Part shown: positions 34,582 to 43,624 of the stretch, piece after piece
Layout of the letters: each line of letters starts with the position of its first letter
Position numbering within the stretch: the stretch's first letter is position 1
DNA from: Poriferisodalis sp965214215
GTDB taxonomy: Bacteria > Actinomycetota > Acidimicrobiia > Acidimicrobiales > Poriferisodalaceae
NCBI RefSeq assembly: GCF_965214215.1
Contig: NZ_CBDCBD010000003.1
Coordinates: 248,001 to 312,000 of the forward strand
Length of the DNA: 64,000 nucleotides
Reading direction: 5' to 3'
Position numbers and translations under genes: made by a program
The notes under the pieces: model-generated
The model's input: the letters and a program-made list of their open reading frames with translations, nothing else
Database searches by the model: none
Told to the model about the DNA's origin: nothing

Positions 34582-37500
34582 GTGCCGAAGATCGTTGACA
34601 ACATCGTTCTTGATGCTGAGAGCGAGCTGCTTGATTCGCTGTCGGCGTCGTACCGGTTGGATGCGGCGATCGGCTATTTCAATTTGCGTGGCTGGGGACT
34701 GTTGGCCGCGGCCGTAGATGCCCTGCCGGACCGGGCTGACGGTCCGAAGGCGCGGATTCTTGTCGGCATGCACGAGGCACCGGCCGATGAGATGGCCCGG
34801 TTGGCTCGCGTTGGGCGGGGCGATCCGATTGACAACGCGGGCGCTGCTCGCTTGAGGAATGAGACGGTCGGGGAGTACCGGGAGCAGTTGCAGGTCGGCT
34901 TGCCGACCTATGGCGACGAGGCAGCGCTGCGAACGTTGCTGTGCCAGATCGAGTCGGGAGCTGTCGAGGTCAAGGTGCATCTGGCGCATCGGCTGCACGC
35001 CAAGCTGTATCTCTGCCATCGCGGCGACACCGCGGCGCCTCGTGTGGCGTATGTCGGGTCGTCGAATCTGACGATCTCGGGGCTGCGTGGGCAGGGCGAA
35101 CTGAATGTGGACGTGGTGGACGGCGACGCCACCGAGAAGCTTGCTCGTTGGTTCGACGATCGCTGGAACGACCCGCTCAGCGCCGACGCAGCGCCTCAGC
35201 TTGCGGAGATTCTCAAGGAGTCGTGGGTTTCGGAGGAGCCGCTCGACCCGTATCTGGTCTATCTGAAGATGGCCTACCACCTGTCGCGGGAGGCACGCGA
35301 GGGGCTTGTCGAGTACGGCTTGCCGGCGTCGATGCAGAACGAGCTTCTGGACTTCCAGGCGGCTGCCGTGAAGATCGCCGCCCGGATCGTGATGGGCAAG
35401 GGCGGGGCGATGATCGGCGACGTGGTCGGACTCGGCAAGACACTCGTGGGCACCGCGATCGCCCGGCTGCTCCAAGAGGAACAGGGCTTCGAGACGCTGG
35501 TGATCTGCCCGAAGAACCTGACCGAGATGTGGGAGTCATACCTGCATCGCTACGAGGTGCGCGGCAAGGTCGAGTCGTTGTCAATGGTTCACCGGAACCT
35601 GCCTGACGCCCGCCGCTACCGGCTGGTCATCGTCGACGAGGCGCACAATCTGAGAAGCGACAAGCGTCGGGACCATCAGGTCATCAAGGACTACGTCACC
35701 AACAACGACTCGCGGACGCTGCTGCTAACCGCGACCCCGTACAACAAGCAGCTCGGCGATCTCGCGTCGCAGCTGTCGCTGTTCATCCGTCCCGACGCCG
35801 ATCTGGGTGTGCGGCCCGAGCGGGCGATCGCCGAGATCGGCGAGGGCGACTTCTCCTATCTGTGCGACGGTCAGACATCTTCGCTGGCTGCGTTCAGACG
35901 GTCGGAGCATGTGGAGGACTGGCAAGCGCTCATGTCGCAGTACATGGTGCGCCGCACGCGACGCTTCGTGGAGGACAACTACGCGCTCACCGACGAGCGA
36001 GGCCGGCGCTATCTGGAGTTCGGCACGGGCAAGCCGTTCTATTTCCCCAAGCGGACACCCCTGCCGGTCGACTGGGACCTCACCCCCGAAGACCCGGCAT
36101 TCGAGATGACCTCGGACCGCACCCTCGACGCGATCCGCGACCTGAAGCTGCCCCGCTACCAACTCGGCTACTACATCGACGACGACTTCGTGCCCAGCGA
36201 CAAAGGCGAGCGGCAGTTGGCCGAGGACCTCGCGAACTCGGTGCAAGGCAACCTGGCGGGCTTCACCAGGATCACGATGTTCAAGCGGCTGTCGTCGTCG
36301 GGGCCGGCGTTCGTGGCGACCCTTCGGCGTCATCGACTGCGGAACCTGGTGGCGGCCTATGCGCTCGAGAACGGCTTTCCCATGCCGATCGGGTCCGTGG
36401 ACAACGCGCTGTGGGCAGCCGAGACCGACCAAGAACCCGAGGACAGCGGCGAAGACGACGACAGCGACGGTGCCGGGCTCTTCGGAGCCGGCGGAGAGAC
36501 CGCGGCGAGCGCATACGACAAGCTGAGCGCCAAGAACCCCAAAGCGATCCGCTGGGCGCCGCCGCACATGTTCAGCACCGATCTCATCCACGAACTGCGC
36601 GCCGATGCGGACATCATCAGCAGCCTGCTGGACCGCTTCGGAAACTGGGACGCAGATCGCGACGGCAAGATCGCAGCTCTGACGGACTTGCTGACCGTGC
36701 AGCACCCCGACGCCAAAGTGCTGATCTTCACCGAGGCCGCCGACACCGCCCGCTACGTGCAGTCAGAGCTCGTCCGGCGCGGTGTCAGCGACTCAGGGCT
36801 TGTCACCGGCGACACCGAAGACCCCACCTCAGTAGCGCAACGGTTCTCGCCGGTGTCGAACGGCTTCGGCGGCAACGGAAAGCCGGTGCGCGACGAGCTG
36901 CGAGTGCTGGTGTCGACCGATGTGCTCTCGGAAGGCCAGAACCTCCAAGACGCGCACATCGTGGTCAACTACGACCTGCCGTGGGCGATCGTCAAGCTGG
37001 TGCAACGCGCCGGACGAGTCGACCGAATCGGGCAGCGCGCCGCTGAAGTGCTGGTGGTGTCGCTCATGCCTGACGCCTCAGTGGAGAAGGAGATAGAGCT
37101 GCGCGGGCGCGTGCTGCGCCGGCTCGGAGAGAATGCGCAGCTGCTCGGCTCCGACGAGGCGTTCTTCGGTCACCACTCCGAGCAGCAGATGATCTCAGGG
37201 GTTTTCGACGAATTGTCGGGCTTCGGGCTCGGCGCCGGCGTCGACGAAGTGGACCCCGTGTCTATGGCATACGAAATCTGGCGCCACGCAGTCGACGCTC
37301 ACCCTGACCTTGCGGAGAGAGTCGCCTCGCTGCCCAACGTCGTGTACGCGACCAAAGCGCTCGACGACAGTCCCGCCGAAGCGGGCCCCGGCGTGGTGAT
37401 CCACACCCAGACCCACACCGGCGCCGACGCATTCGCGTTCATAAGTCCCAACGGAACCGGCCGGCGCGCCACCCCCCAAGAAGCACTGCGACTCGCCGAG

Positions 37501-37917
37501 TCCGAGCCGTCCACGCCGTCGGCGCCACGCCTCAACGGACACCACGATCTGGTCGCAGCTGCGCTGAGCGGCGCGCTGCGCACCCCGACAGGCCGCACCA
37601 GCAGCGCCCTGCAAGGCGTTCGCAGCAAGATATGGAACCGCTACGACGGCCAGCTCGAAAACTTCACCGACACCTTTTGGGTCACCAAAGCCGACCTCGA
37701 AGCCGCGCTCGACGCGATCAACGCACGCCCCCTCTCCGAGTCGGCAACCCAACGGCTCGCTCGCGCACTGCGAGAACGCAGCGACGACGACCTCGCCGCG
37801 CTCATCATCGACCTCCACAACGACGACCGACTCTGCGTACCCCCCGCCCCCCAAGGCGACCACGTCGAACCCAATATCGTCGCCAGCATGGGCCTTCGGT
37901 CAGACCGTGGCGACTAA
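34582..37917 (+). CDS. PLD-family nuclease fused to SF2 (SNF2-like) helicase, restriction-type protein
   Basis: An 1111-aa protein with GTG start five bases after the methyltransferase stop. Residues about 20-195 form a phospholipase-D nuclease domain with one HxK element (HAKLYL, 139-144) and SSNLT (160-164), so two chains would be needed for a full active site. A superfamily 2 helicase follows: Walker A GDVVGLGKT (279-287), DEAH (352-355), TATPYN (383-388), and motif VI QRAGRVDRIGQ near residue 807. The helicase C-terminal half and a roughly 240-residue C-terminal domain are unassigned. Helicase-dependent restriction enzymes such as NgoAVII and CglI use PLD nucleases on separate chains; here they are fused. 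It probably cleaves DNA lacking methylation by its partner. Confidence 0.88.
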   Translation: MPKIVDNIVLDAESELLDSLSASYRLDAAIGYFNLRGWGLLAAAVDALPDRADGPKARILVGMHEAPADEMARLARVGRGDPIDNAGAARLRNETVGEYREQLQVGLPTYGDEAALRTLLCQIESGAVEVKVHLAHRLHAKLYLCHRGDTAAPRVAYVGSSNLTISGLRGQGELNVDVVDGDATEKLARWFDDRWNDPLSADAAPQLAEILKESWVSEEPLDPYLVYLKMAYHLSREAREGLVEYGLPASMQNELLDFQAAAVKIAARIVMGKGGAMIGDVVGLGKTLVGTAIARLLQEEQGFETLVICPKNLTEMWESYLHRYEVRGKVESLSMVHRNLPDARRYRLVIVDEAHNLRSDKRRDHQVIKDYVTNNDSRTLLLTATPYNKQLGDLASQLSLFIRPDADLGVRPERAIAEIGEGDFSYLCDGQTSSLAAFRRSEHVEDWQALMSQYMVRRTRRFVEDNYALTDERGRRYLEFGTGKPFYFPKRTPLPVDWDLTPEDPAFEMTSDRTLDAIRDLKLPRYQLGYYIDDDFVPSDKGERQLAEDLANSVQGNLAGFTRITMFKRLSSSGPAFVATLRRHRLRNLVAAYALENGFPMPIGSVDNALWAAETDQEPEDSGEDDDSDGAGLFGAGGETAASAYDKLSAKNPKAIRWAPPHMFSTDLIHELRADADIISSLLDRFGNWDADRDGKIAALTDLLTVQHPDAKVLIFTEAADTARYVQSELVRRGVSDSGLVTGDTEDPTSVAQRFSPVSNGFGGNGKPVRDELRVLVSTDVLSEGQNLQDAHIVVNYDLPWAIVKLVQRAGRVDRIGQRAAEVLVVSLMPDASVEKEIELRGRVLRRLGENAQLLGSDEAFFGHHSEQQMISGVFDELSGFGLGAGVDEVDPVSMAYEIWRHAVDAHPDLAERVASLPNVVYATKALDDSPAEAGPGVVIHTQTHTGADAFAFISPNGTGRRATPQEALRLAESEPSTPSAPRLNGHHDLVAAALSGALRTPTGRTSSALQGVRSKIWNRYDGQLENFTDTFWVTKADLEAALDAINARPLSESATQRLARALRERSDDDLAALIIDLHNDDRLCVPPAPQGDHVEPNIVASMGLRSDRGD

Positions 37918-38058
37918 CCGCCGCTGCCAAGTAGGTGAGCCTTCGTCATTGTTGGGATTCGGGTTGCTGGACTCGTCCGGAGCAGGCCGGTCGCGAGCCG
38001 AAGGCCGGACGAACCCCGTCATCAAGACCCGTCTGGCGCGACGAACCGTTCGGCCTGG

Positions 38059-39399
38059 TCAAGCATCGCCGCTGTCAGCCGGCTTGCCGGCCGTGCGCGC
38101 CGCAGGAGATTCCGATGCCTTCATCGCAACTCGTTCGCATTCGCTTGCCCGAACGTCCAGCTCTGCGACATGCTCATCGACGCGCCCCCAGTCGAACGGG
38201 ATAGGCGGGAGAGCCTCCGCGGCGCCCCTGACAGCCGCCGGCAGCGCAGCAGCCAGCTCCGCTGCCCGTTCGCATACCTCCGGTCGCGGCCGACGGAGCT
38301 TGTCGGCGAGGCTCATGAGCGCTTCGGGCGTGTCACAACTTCCGATCCGAGCACTAGAACCCATGCGCATGGCAAGCGAGATGTCCCCGACCCTCATGCC
38401 GCGCCGGTACGGCAGCCAACTGCACGAGTCGTAGAGCGGCGCCAGATGAACTTGTCCGGCGTCGTCGAACAGCCAGCTGTAGTTCTTCGCATGAGCGTCG
38501 CTGTCGACGACGAGCCAACGGTAGATGAGCATGTCGCGCAAACGGTCGACATTGCGCGACGCCGCGGCTCCGCTGCTCTGCGCGATCTGCCGCAGAGCAG
38601 CCGCGCCGGGCCCACCGAGGCTCTCGTATTTCTCTGACTGCGGCTTGCCGAGAGCCTGACATGAGTCCTCTTGGTGAATGCGCGCCCGACCGTCGTCGGT
38701 TCGGTCGAACCGTTCGACGATGATCGCCTGTGTCCCGTCGATGTCGACCGCTTCGGTTCTCGCGGCCGGGATTCCGAGACGGCCGGCCGCGGACATCGTG
38801 AGATGTTCGAAGACGCATTCGTCGGGGTATTCGGCACGCGCCGCCTTGAAGATGTGCGTCGTGGGCAGGCTCCCCCATGTGCGCGCCCATGATCCGTCGC
38901 CGGTTCGCCTCAATGCGATCTTCGGCTGCATTCCGGCGAGGCTGAACGTGACAGGGAACTCTTCACCGGTCGGGTCGATAACCGACGGCAGCACGGGATA
39001 TGCGTTCAGCCATGCCGCGATCTCTTCGGGCGCGACAGGCATGATGCCGCCGCCGCGGGACAGCATCTCGTCCATGCGATCTGGCAGGCAGAACTGAACG
39101 GCGCCGGCGCAGTCGAATCCCATGGCCGTCCCGAGCAGTCTCAATGGGTCGCGGCCGGAAGCCCCGTGCTCGGATCTCAGATAATTCAGCACGTTGTCGT
39201 CGTCGGGAAGGAGGTTCAGTAGCCACCTTCGCACTTCTGCGCCTTTGATCTCTCGTCTGCTGAGCGGGAATCGCGCGGAGAGCGGCACCGACGAGCTGCG
39301 AACATATTCGGACCGATATTTGAGCGACGCGCGTCCGCCGCGGAGATCGACGTCGGCTGCATGGATCCCGTTGAGGGCCACGCTCAGGACGGTGCTCAT
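38059..39399 (-). CDS. hipA: HipA-family serine/threonine kinase toxin
   Basis: A 446-aa HipA-family protein starting MSTVLSVALNG. Its ATG overlaps the hipB stop by four bases (ATGA), and 51 extra in-frame residues upstream overlap hipB. Kinase features are the GMQPKIALRR nucleotide-binding segment near residue 150, IIVERFDR near residue 213, DSDAHAKNYSW near residue 302, whose Asp and Asn are catalytic, and LAPLYDSC, the metal-binding Asp. In E. coli HipA phosphorylates glutamyl-tRNA synthetase and induces dormancy, and the antitoxin is HipB. This protein lies convergent to the PLD-helicase gene, which is typical of a defence or persistence module. C-terminal residues are Ala-rich. Confidence 0.9.
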   Translation of the reverse strand: MSTVLSVALNGIHAADVDLRGGRASLKYRSEYVRSSSVPLSARFPLSRREIKGAEVRRWLLNLLPDDDNVLNYLRSEHGASGRDPLRLLGTAMGFDCAGAVQFCLPDRMDEMLSRGGGIMPVAPEEIAAWLNAYPVLPSVIDPTGEEFPVTFSLAGMQPKIALRRTGDGSWARTWGSLPTTHIFKAARAEYPDECVFEHLTMSAAGRLGIPAARTEAVDIDGTQAIIVERFDRTDDGRARIHQEDSCQALGKPQSEKYESLGGPGAAALRQIAQSSGAAASRNVDRLRDMLIYRWLVVDSDAHAKNYSWLFDDAGQVHLAPLYDSCSWLPYRRGMRVGDISLAMRMGSSARIGSCDTPEALMSLADKLRRPRPEVCERAAELAAALPAAVRGAAEALPPIPFDWGRVDEHVAELDVRASECERVAMKASESPAARTAGKPADSGDA

Positions 39400-39689
39400 C
39401 GATGCTTTGCGAAGGATTCGATGTGGGCGGCAAGATCGAATGTCGGCTCTTTGCGGGGTGCGACAGCCAGCCCGAACCCCAGATGCTCCAAGACGTCCAT
39501 GATTTTTCCGACTTCGGCTGTCGGCTTGCCGTTCTCGGCTTCGGACAGCCATTTCGCGGACACGCCGGCAGCGGCAGCCAACTGGGCTTGGGTCATCCCG
39601 CTCTCCGCCCGTAGGCCACGCAAGGCGCGGCCGAGGTCGAACGGGCGCAGCAGAACAGGCCCGGGCGTCAAGTCTTCGTCGGCATCCAT
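39396..39689 (-). CDS. hipB: HipB-family XRE antitoxin/repressor
   Basis: A 97-aa protein with a helix-turn-helix of the XRE type at about residues 20-75: LGRALRGLRAESGMTQAQLA, then AAGVSAKWLSEAENGK, the recognition helix. It precedes hipA on the same strand with a four-base overlap, the usual order for hipBA. HipB-like proteins neutralise HipA and repress their own operon by binding a palindromic operator. Such a palindrome occurs just upstream at 39725-39742. The C-terminal part (LGFGLAVAPRKEPTFDLAAH) may contact HipA. Confidence 0.9.
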   Translation of the reverse strand: MDADEDLTPGPVLLRPFDLGRALRGLRAESGMTQAQLAAAAGVSAKWLSEAENGKPTAEVGKIMDVLEHLGFGLAVAPRKEPTFDLAAHIESFAKHR

Positions 39690-39724
39690 GCCGACAAATC
39701 TAACCGTTCGCTCTTGAACCCAAA

Positions 39725-39742
39725 TTTCACTGAACGGTGAAA
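39725..39742. promoter_or_regulatory. candidate hipB operator
   Basis: TTTCAC and GTGAAA form a perfect six-base inverted repeat with a six-base spacer, 36 bases upstream of the hipB start. A TAGATT hexamer about 12 bases before the ATG could be the -10 element. Autoregulation by HipB binding to palindromes near its promoter is known for E. coli hipBA; this site is inferred by analogy. Confidence 0.45.
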
Positions 39743-39803
39743 CCGGGCTTGGTCAGCGCTGCGGTTTCGGAGCCCCGTGCCCAGAGCAGGCTCCGTTGTG
39801 CAG

Positions 39804-42353
39804 TTACATGCGGACTCGTTGGTTGGTGGGGTCGTAGAAGCTGCGAATCGAGGGGATGGCGGCGATGCGGCGGCCGGCGATCTCGATGTCAAAGGAGCCG
39901 GCTTCGAGCCAGGACTTGGTGACGGCCTGCGGTTCGGGGTCGGCGGCTGACGGGTGGGTCACGTAGCCCATCGCCAGGCAGCGATCCTGGGTATAGCTCC
40001 ACATCGCCGAGGTGACCCGGCCGACGAGTTCGCCGTCGCGGCGGATGGGCTCGTCGTGGTAGGCGAGCAGATCGGGATCTTCGAGTCGGAACTGGATCAG
40101 CCGACGGGTGCGCGGCTCGTGGCGCAGGGCTTCCAAGGCCCCGCGACCGATGAACTCACGGTCTTTGTCCCATGCGATCGCGAAGCCGAGGCCGGCCTCC
40201 AGCGGCGTGTCCTCGTCGCTGATGTCGTGGCCCCAGTGGCGGTAGCCGCACTCGAGGCGCAGCGTGTTCATGGCGTGGTAGCCGGCGTGTGCAAGGCCCA
40301 CGCCGTCGGCGTCTGCTGCGGCGTCTCTGAGCGCCTCGTAGACCGTCACCGCCTGTTCGTTGGGCACATACAGCTCCCAGCCGAGCTCGCCCACGAAGCT
40401 CATGCGCACCGCCAAGACCGTCGCCGGACCAGCCGACGTCCGAACGTCGACGTGCCGGGCATCACCGAAGCCGAACGATTCGTTGTCCAGTGCGGCGTCG
40501 GTGACCATGCCGAGCAAATCTCTCGATCGCGGACCCATCAGCCCGAGCACTGCCCACTCGTCGGTGACGTCGGCGATCTCAACATCGCGGCCGCGGCAAT
40601 GGCGGCGCAGCCACGCCCAATCGCGGGTCTGGCTGGCCGCAGAAGTCACGACCCAGAAGTCGTCGTCGCCCAGCCGGGTCACCGTCAGGTCGGCCTCGAT
40701 GCCGCCGCGCTCGTTGCACCATTGGGTATAGACAGCACGGCCGGCAGGCACATCGATGGACGCCACGCTGAGCGTGTCGAGCACGTCGAGCGCATCGGGG
40801 CCGCTCACCGTGAACTTGGCGAACGATGACTGGTCGAACAGCGCAACGCCGTTGCGCACTGCGTCGCATTCTCGGCCGGAGTTCTCGAACCAGTTCTGCT
40901 TGCCGTAGCTGTAGCGGTATTCGCGCTCCTGACCCGGCTCGGCGAACCAGTTGGCCCGTTCCCAGCCGGCCGTTTCGCCGAAGACCGCTCCCGCCGCATC
41001 CATCGCGTCGTGCAACACCGAGCGTCGCTGGTCGCGGGCGCTCGTGTACTGGAAGAACGGCCAGTGCATCGCGTACAGCAGCCCGAGGCTCTCGCTGATG
41101 CGCTCGGCCAGGTAGCCGTTGTCGGCCTGGAACGGCATGGCACGCCGGATGTCGACCGCGCAGAGGTCCATCGGCGGGTGCCGGTCGGCGATCCAGTCGG
41201 CCAGCACCCAGCCGGCCCCGCCGGCAGACTGAATGCCGACGGAGTTGAAGCCAGCCGCCACGAAACAGCCGTCCACCTCAGGCGCCTCGCCGAGGTAGTA
41301 GGTGCCATCGGGAGTGAACGACTCGGGGCCGTTGAAGAACAGCTGCACGCCGCAGTCGGCCAGTGCCGGAACTCGGTGGCAGGACCGCTCGAACACCGGC
41401 CCGACGTGGTCCCAGTCTTCGTCGAGCGTGCCGAAGCTGAAGTCGCGCGGGATGCCGTCGAGACGCCACACCTTGGCTTCGGGCTCGAAGAAGCCGACCA
41501 TGAGCTTGCCAGTCTCCTCCTTGAAGTACGTGTAGTTGGTGGGGTCGCGCAAGATGGGCGTGGAGGTGTCGAGCCCCGCCAGCGGCTCGGTGACCACGTA
41601 GAAGTGCTCGCAGGCCTGCAACGGCACGTTCACGCCGATCCGCGCGGCCAGGTGGCGTGTCCACATGCCGGTCGCGAGCACAACGGTCTCGGTTTCAACG
41701 AGATGATCTCCCTCGTCGCCGTCGGTGTCGCCAGCGGTCTCGGTCCGCACACCGCACACAGCGCCGTTGCGAGTCTCCAACCCGGTGACCGCCACGCCCT
41801 CGATGATCCGGCACCCGTGGGCTCGGGCACCCTTGGCCAGCGCCATCGTGGCGTCGACGGGAGAGACCAAGCCGTCGTCGGGCAAGTACAGCGCTCCCAC
41901 CAGGTCGTCGGTCCGCATCAGCGGCCACATCTCGGAGAGCTCATCCATGTCGATCTGGCGCGACTCGACGCCGACGGCGGCCCCCATCGACGCGCCGCGC
42001 AGGATCTCCTCCCACCGCTGCGCGTCGGACGCCACCGAGATTGATCCCGGCGCCCGGAAGCCGGTCGCCTGACCGGTCTCGTCTTCCAGCGCCTCGAACA
42101 GTCGCACCGAGTAAGTCGCGAGCTTGGTGAGGCTGTAGGTCGCCTTGAGCTGTGCAGCCAGCCCGGCCGCATGCCACGTCGTGCCGGCGGTGAGCTGATT
42201 CTGCTCGAGCAGCAGCACGTCGGTAATGCCGCGGCGAACGAGGTGATACGCGATGGCACAGCCCACGATGCCGCCGCCCACGACGACCACCTCCGCCCGG
42301 TCGGGAATCGTGCGATTCGTCCCAGCACGCTGAGGCAAGGTCTGAACTGCCAC
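39804..42353 (-). CDS. FAD-dependent dimethylglycine/sarcosine dehydrogenase-like protein (DAO + GcvT domains), copy 2
   Basis: An 849-aa paralogue of the flavoprotein at 27559-30057. The GTG at 42353 is preferred because GAGG lies just before it and the frame starts eight bases after the previous stop; a TTG seven codons upstream is also in frame. The DAO domain holds VVVVGGGIVGCAIAYHLVRR and TAGTTWHAAGLAAQLK, with the histidine used for covalent FAD in this family. From about residue 440 a GcvT-like folate domain follows (WAVLGLMGPRSRDLLG, HAGYHAMNTLRLE). It follows an alpha-hydroxy-acid oxidase gene by eight bases, so the pair is likely an operon working on an N-methylated amino acid and a hydroxy acid. 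Confidence 0.9.
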   Translation of the reverse strand: MAVQTLPQRAGTNRTIPDRAEVVVVGGGIVGCAIAYHLVRRGITDVLLLEQNQLTAGTTWHAAGLAAQLKATYSLTKLATYSVRLFEALEDETGQATGFRAPGSISVASDAQRWEEILRGASMGAAVGVESRQIDMDELSEMWPLMRTDDLVGALYLPDDGLVSPVDATMALAKGARAHGCRIIEGVAVTGLETRNGAVCGVRTETAGDTDGDEGDHLVETETVVLATGMWTRHLAARIGVNVPLQACEHFYVVTEPLAGLDTSTPILRDPTNYTYFKEETGKLMVGFFEPEAKVWRLDGIPRDFSFGTLDEDWDHVGPVFERSCHRVPALADCGVQLFFNGPESFTPDGTYYLGEAPEVDGCFVAAGFNSVGIQSAGGAGWVLADWIADRHPPMDLCAVDIRRAMPFQADNGYLAERISESLGLLYAMHWPFFQYTSARDQRRSVLHDAMDAAGAVFGETAGWERANWFAEPGQEREYRYSYGKQNWFENSGRECDAVRNGVALFDQSSFAKFTVSGPDALDVLDTLSVASIDVPAGRAVYTQWCNERGGIEADLTVTRLGDDDFWVVTSAASQTRDWAWLRRHCRGRDVEIADVTDEWAVLGLMGPRSRDLLGMVTDAALDNESFGFGDARHVDVRTSAGPATVLAVRMSFVGELGWELYVPNEQAVTVYEALRDAAADADGVGLAHAGYHAMNTLRLECGYRHWGHDISDEDTPLEAGLGFAIAWDKDREFIGRGALEALRHEPRTRRLIQFRLEDPDLLAYHDEPIRRDGELVGRVTSAMWSYTQDRCLAMGYVTHPSAADPEPQAVTKSWLEAGSFDIEIAGRRIAAIPSIRSFYDPTNQRVRM

Positions 42354-42360
42354 GAGTACC

Positions 42361-43599
42361 TCAGACTCTCGCAAGCAGTTCGGGGTTCAGGTCCGCAGTG
42401 GAGCGGACGCCGTTGAGGCGCATGGTGCGGGTCATTCCCTCGACGAAGTAGTTGAGCACCCAATCCACGCCGGTCTCCCCCGCAGCGCCGAGCGCGTACA
42501 GGTAGGCACGCCCGATCATTGCCGAGTCGGCGCCCAGTGCCAGCGCCTTGACGATGTCGCTGCCGCGCCGGATGCCGCCGTCGCAGATGACCTCACATCG
42601 GTCGCCGACTGCCTCACGAATCGCAGGCACGCACTCCACGGGGGCGGGGGCCCCGTCGAGCTGACGCCCGCCGTGGTTGGACACGATCACGGCGTCGAGC
42701 TCCATGTCGGCGGCAATCTTGGCGTCGTCGGGCGACAGCACGCCCTTGAGCATCACCGGCCCGTCCCAGCGCTCGCGGAACCACTCGATGTCGTCCCACG
42801 ACAGCGACGGGTCGAATTGGCTGTTGATGTAGTCGGCCAGCGCCACCGCGTCGCCGCCGTCGCCCCCGGTGGCCCCCTCGCAATTCGAGAACTTGATTGG
42901 CTCGTTGCTGAGGAAATCCAGCAGCCATCGCGGATGCAGCAAGCCGTCGATGATCGTGTCGGGCCCGAGCTTGGGCGGCAGGCTGAAGCCGCGGCGCACG
43001 TCACGCTCGCGGCGACCCAGCACTGCGGTGTCGACGGTGATCATGATCGCCTCGTAGCCGGCCGCAGCCGAACGCTTCAGCAGGTCGGCCATCAGCTCGC
43101 GGTCACGCCAGACGTACACCTGGAAGAACTTCCTGCCGCCGCAGACGTCGGCCACTTCCTCGACCGAGCGAGTTCCCATCGTCGAGAGCGAGTACGGGAT
43201 GCCGGCTCTCTCGGCCGCTCGTGCCACGGCCAGCTCGCCTTGTGAATGGGCGATGCGGTCAAAACCGGTCGGAGCGATCACCAGCGGGATCGGCGCGGTC
43301 TTGCCCAGGACTCTGCCCGAGATGTCCACTTCGCTCACATCGCGCAGCACACGCGGCCGGAATTGCCAGCGGTGATACGCGGAGACACTGCGCTCGGCGC
43401 TGACCTCGTCCTCAGCGGCCCCGTCGATGTAGTCGAAGCAGCCTGCGGGCATTCGACGCTTCGCCATGCGGCGCAAGTCGGATACGTCGGCTGCGCGGAT
43501 CAAGTGCCGCTTGTCGGCGTCGTGTTCGAACTCGCCGAATTGCATGACGCTGCGGGCCGTTTCGTAGGCCTGCGATACCCAATTCGTCAACCCCGCCAT
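42361..43599 (-). CDS. FMN-dependent alpha-hydroxy-acid oxidase/L-lactate dehydrogenase family protein
   Basis: A 412-aa protein of the LldD/glycolate oxidase family. FMN-binding features are FDYIDGAAEDE, APTGFDRIAHSQGE, and the catalytic His-Arg segment AVIVSNHGGRQLDGAPAP near residue 305, followed by ICDGGIRRGSDIVKALALGA. These support oxidation of L-lactate, glycolate or a similar L-2-hydroxy acid. The start is taken at MAGLTNWVSQ; upstream Met codons at 43626 and 43632 would overlap the start of the divergent aminotransferase. Next to an aminotransferase that may use glyoxylate and a dimethylglycine-dehydrogenase-like gene, a role in glycolate/glyoxylate conversion is plausible. Confidence 0.87.
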   Translation of the reverse strand: MAGLTNWVSQAYETARSVMQFGEFEHDADKRHLIRAADVSDLRRMAKRRMPAGCFDYIDGAAEDEVSAERSVSAYHRWQFRPRVLRDVSEVDISGRVLGKTAPIPLVIAPTGFDRIAHSQGELAVARAAERAGIPYSLSTMGTRSVEEVADVCGGRKFFQVYVWRDRELMADLLKRSAAAGYEAIMITVDTAVLGRRERDVRRGFSLPPKLGPDTIIDGLLHPRWLLDFLSNEPIKFSNCEGATGGDGGDAVALADYINSQFDPSLSWDDIEWFRERWDGPVMLKGVLSPDDAKIAADMELDAVIVSNHGGRQLDGAPAPVECVPAIREAVGDRCEVICDGGIRRGSDIVKALALGADSAMIGRAYLYALGAAGETGVDWVLNYFVEGMTRTMRLNGVRSTADLNPELLARV

Positions 43600-43624
43600 G
43601 AACGCGAACTCTACGATGTCCGCC

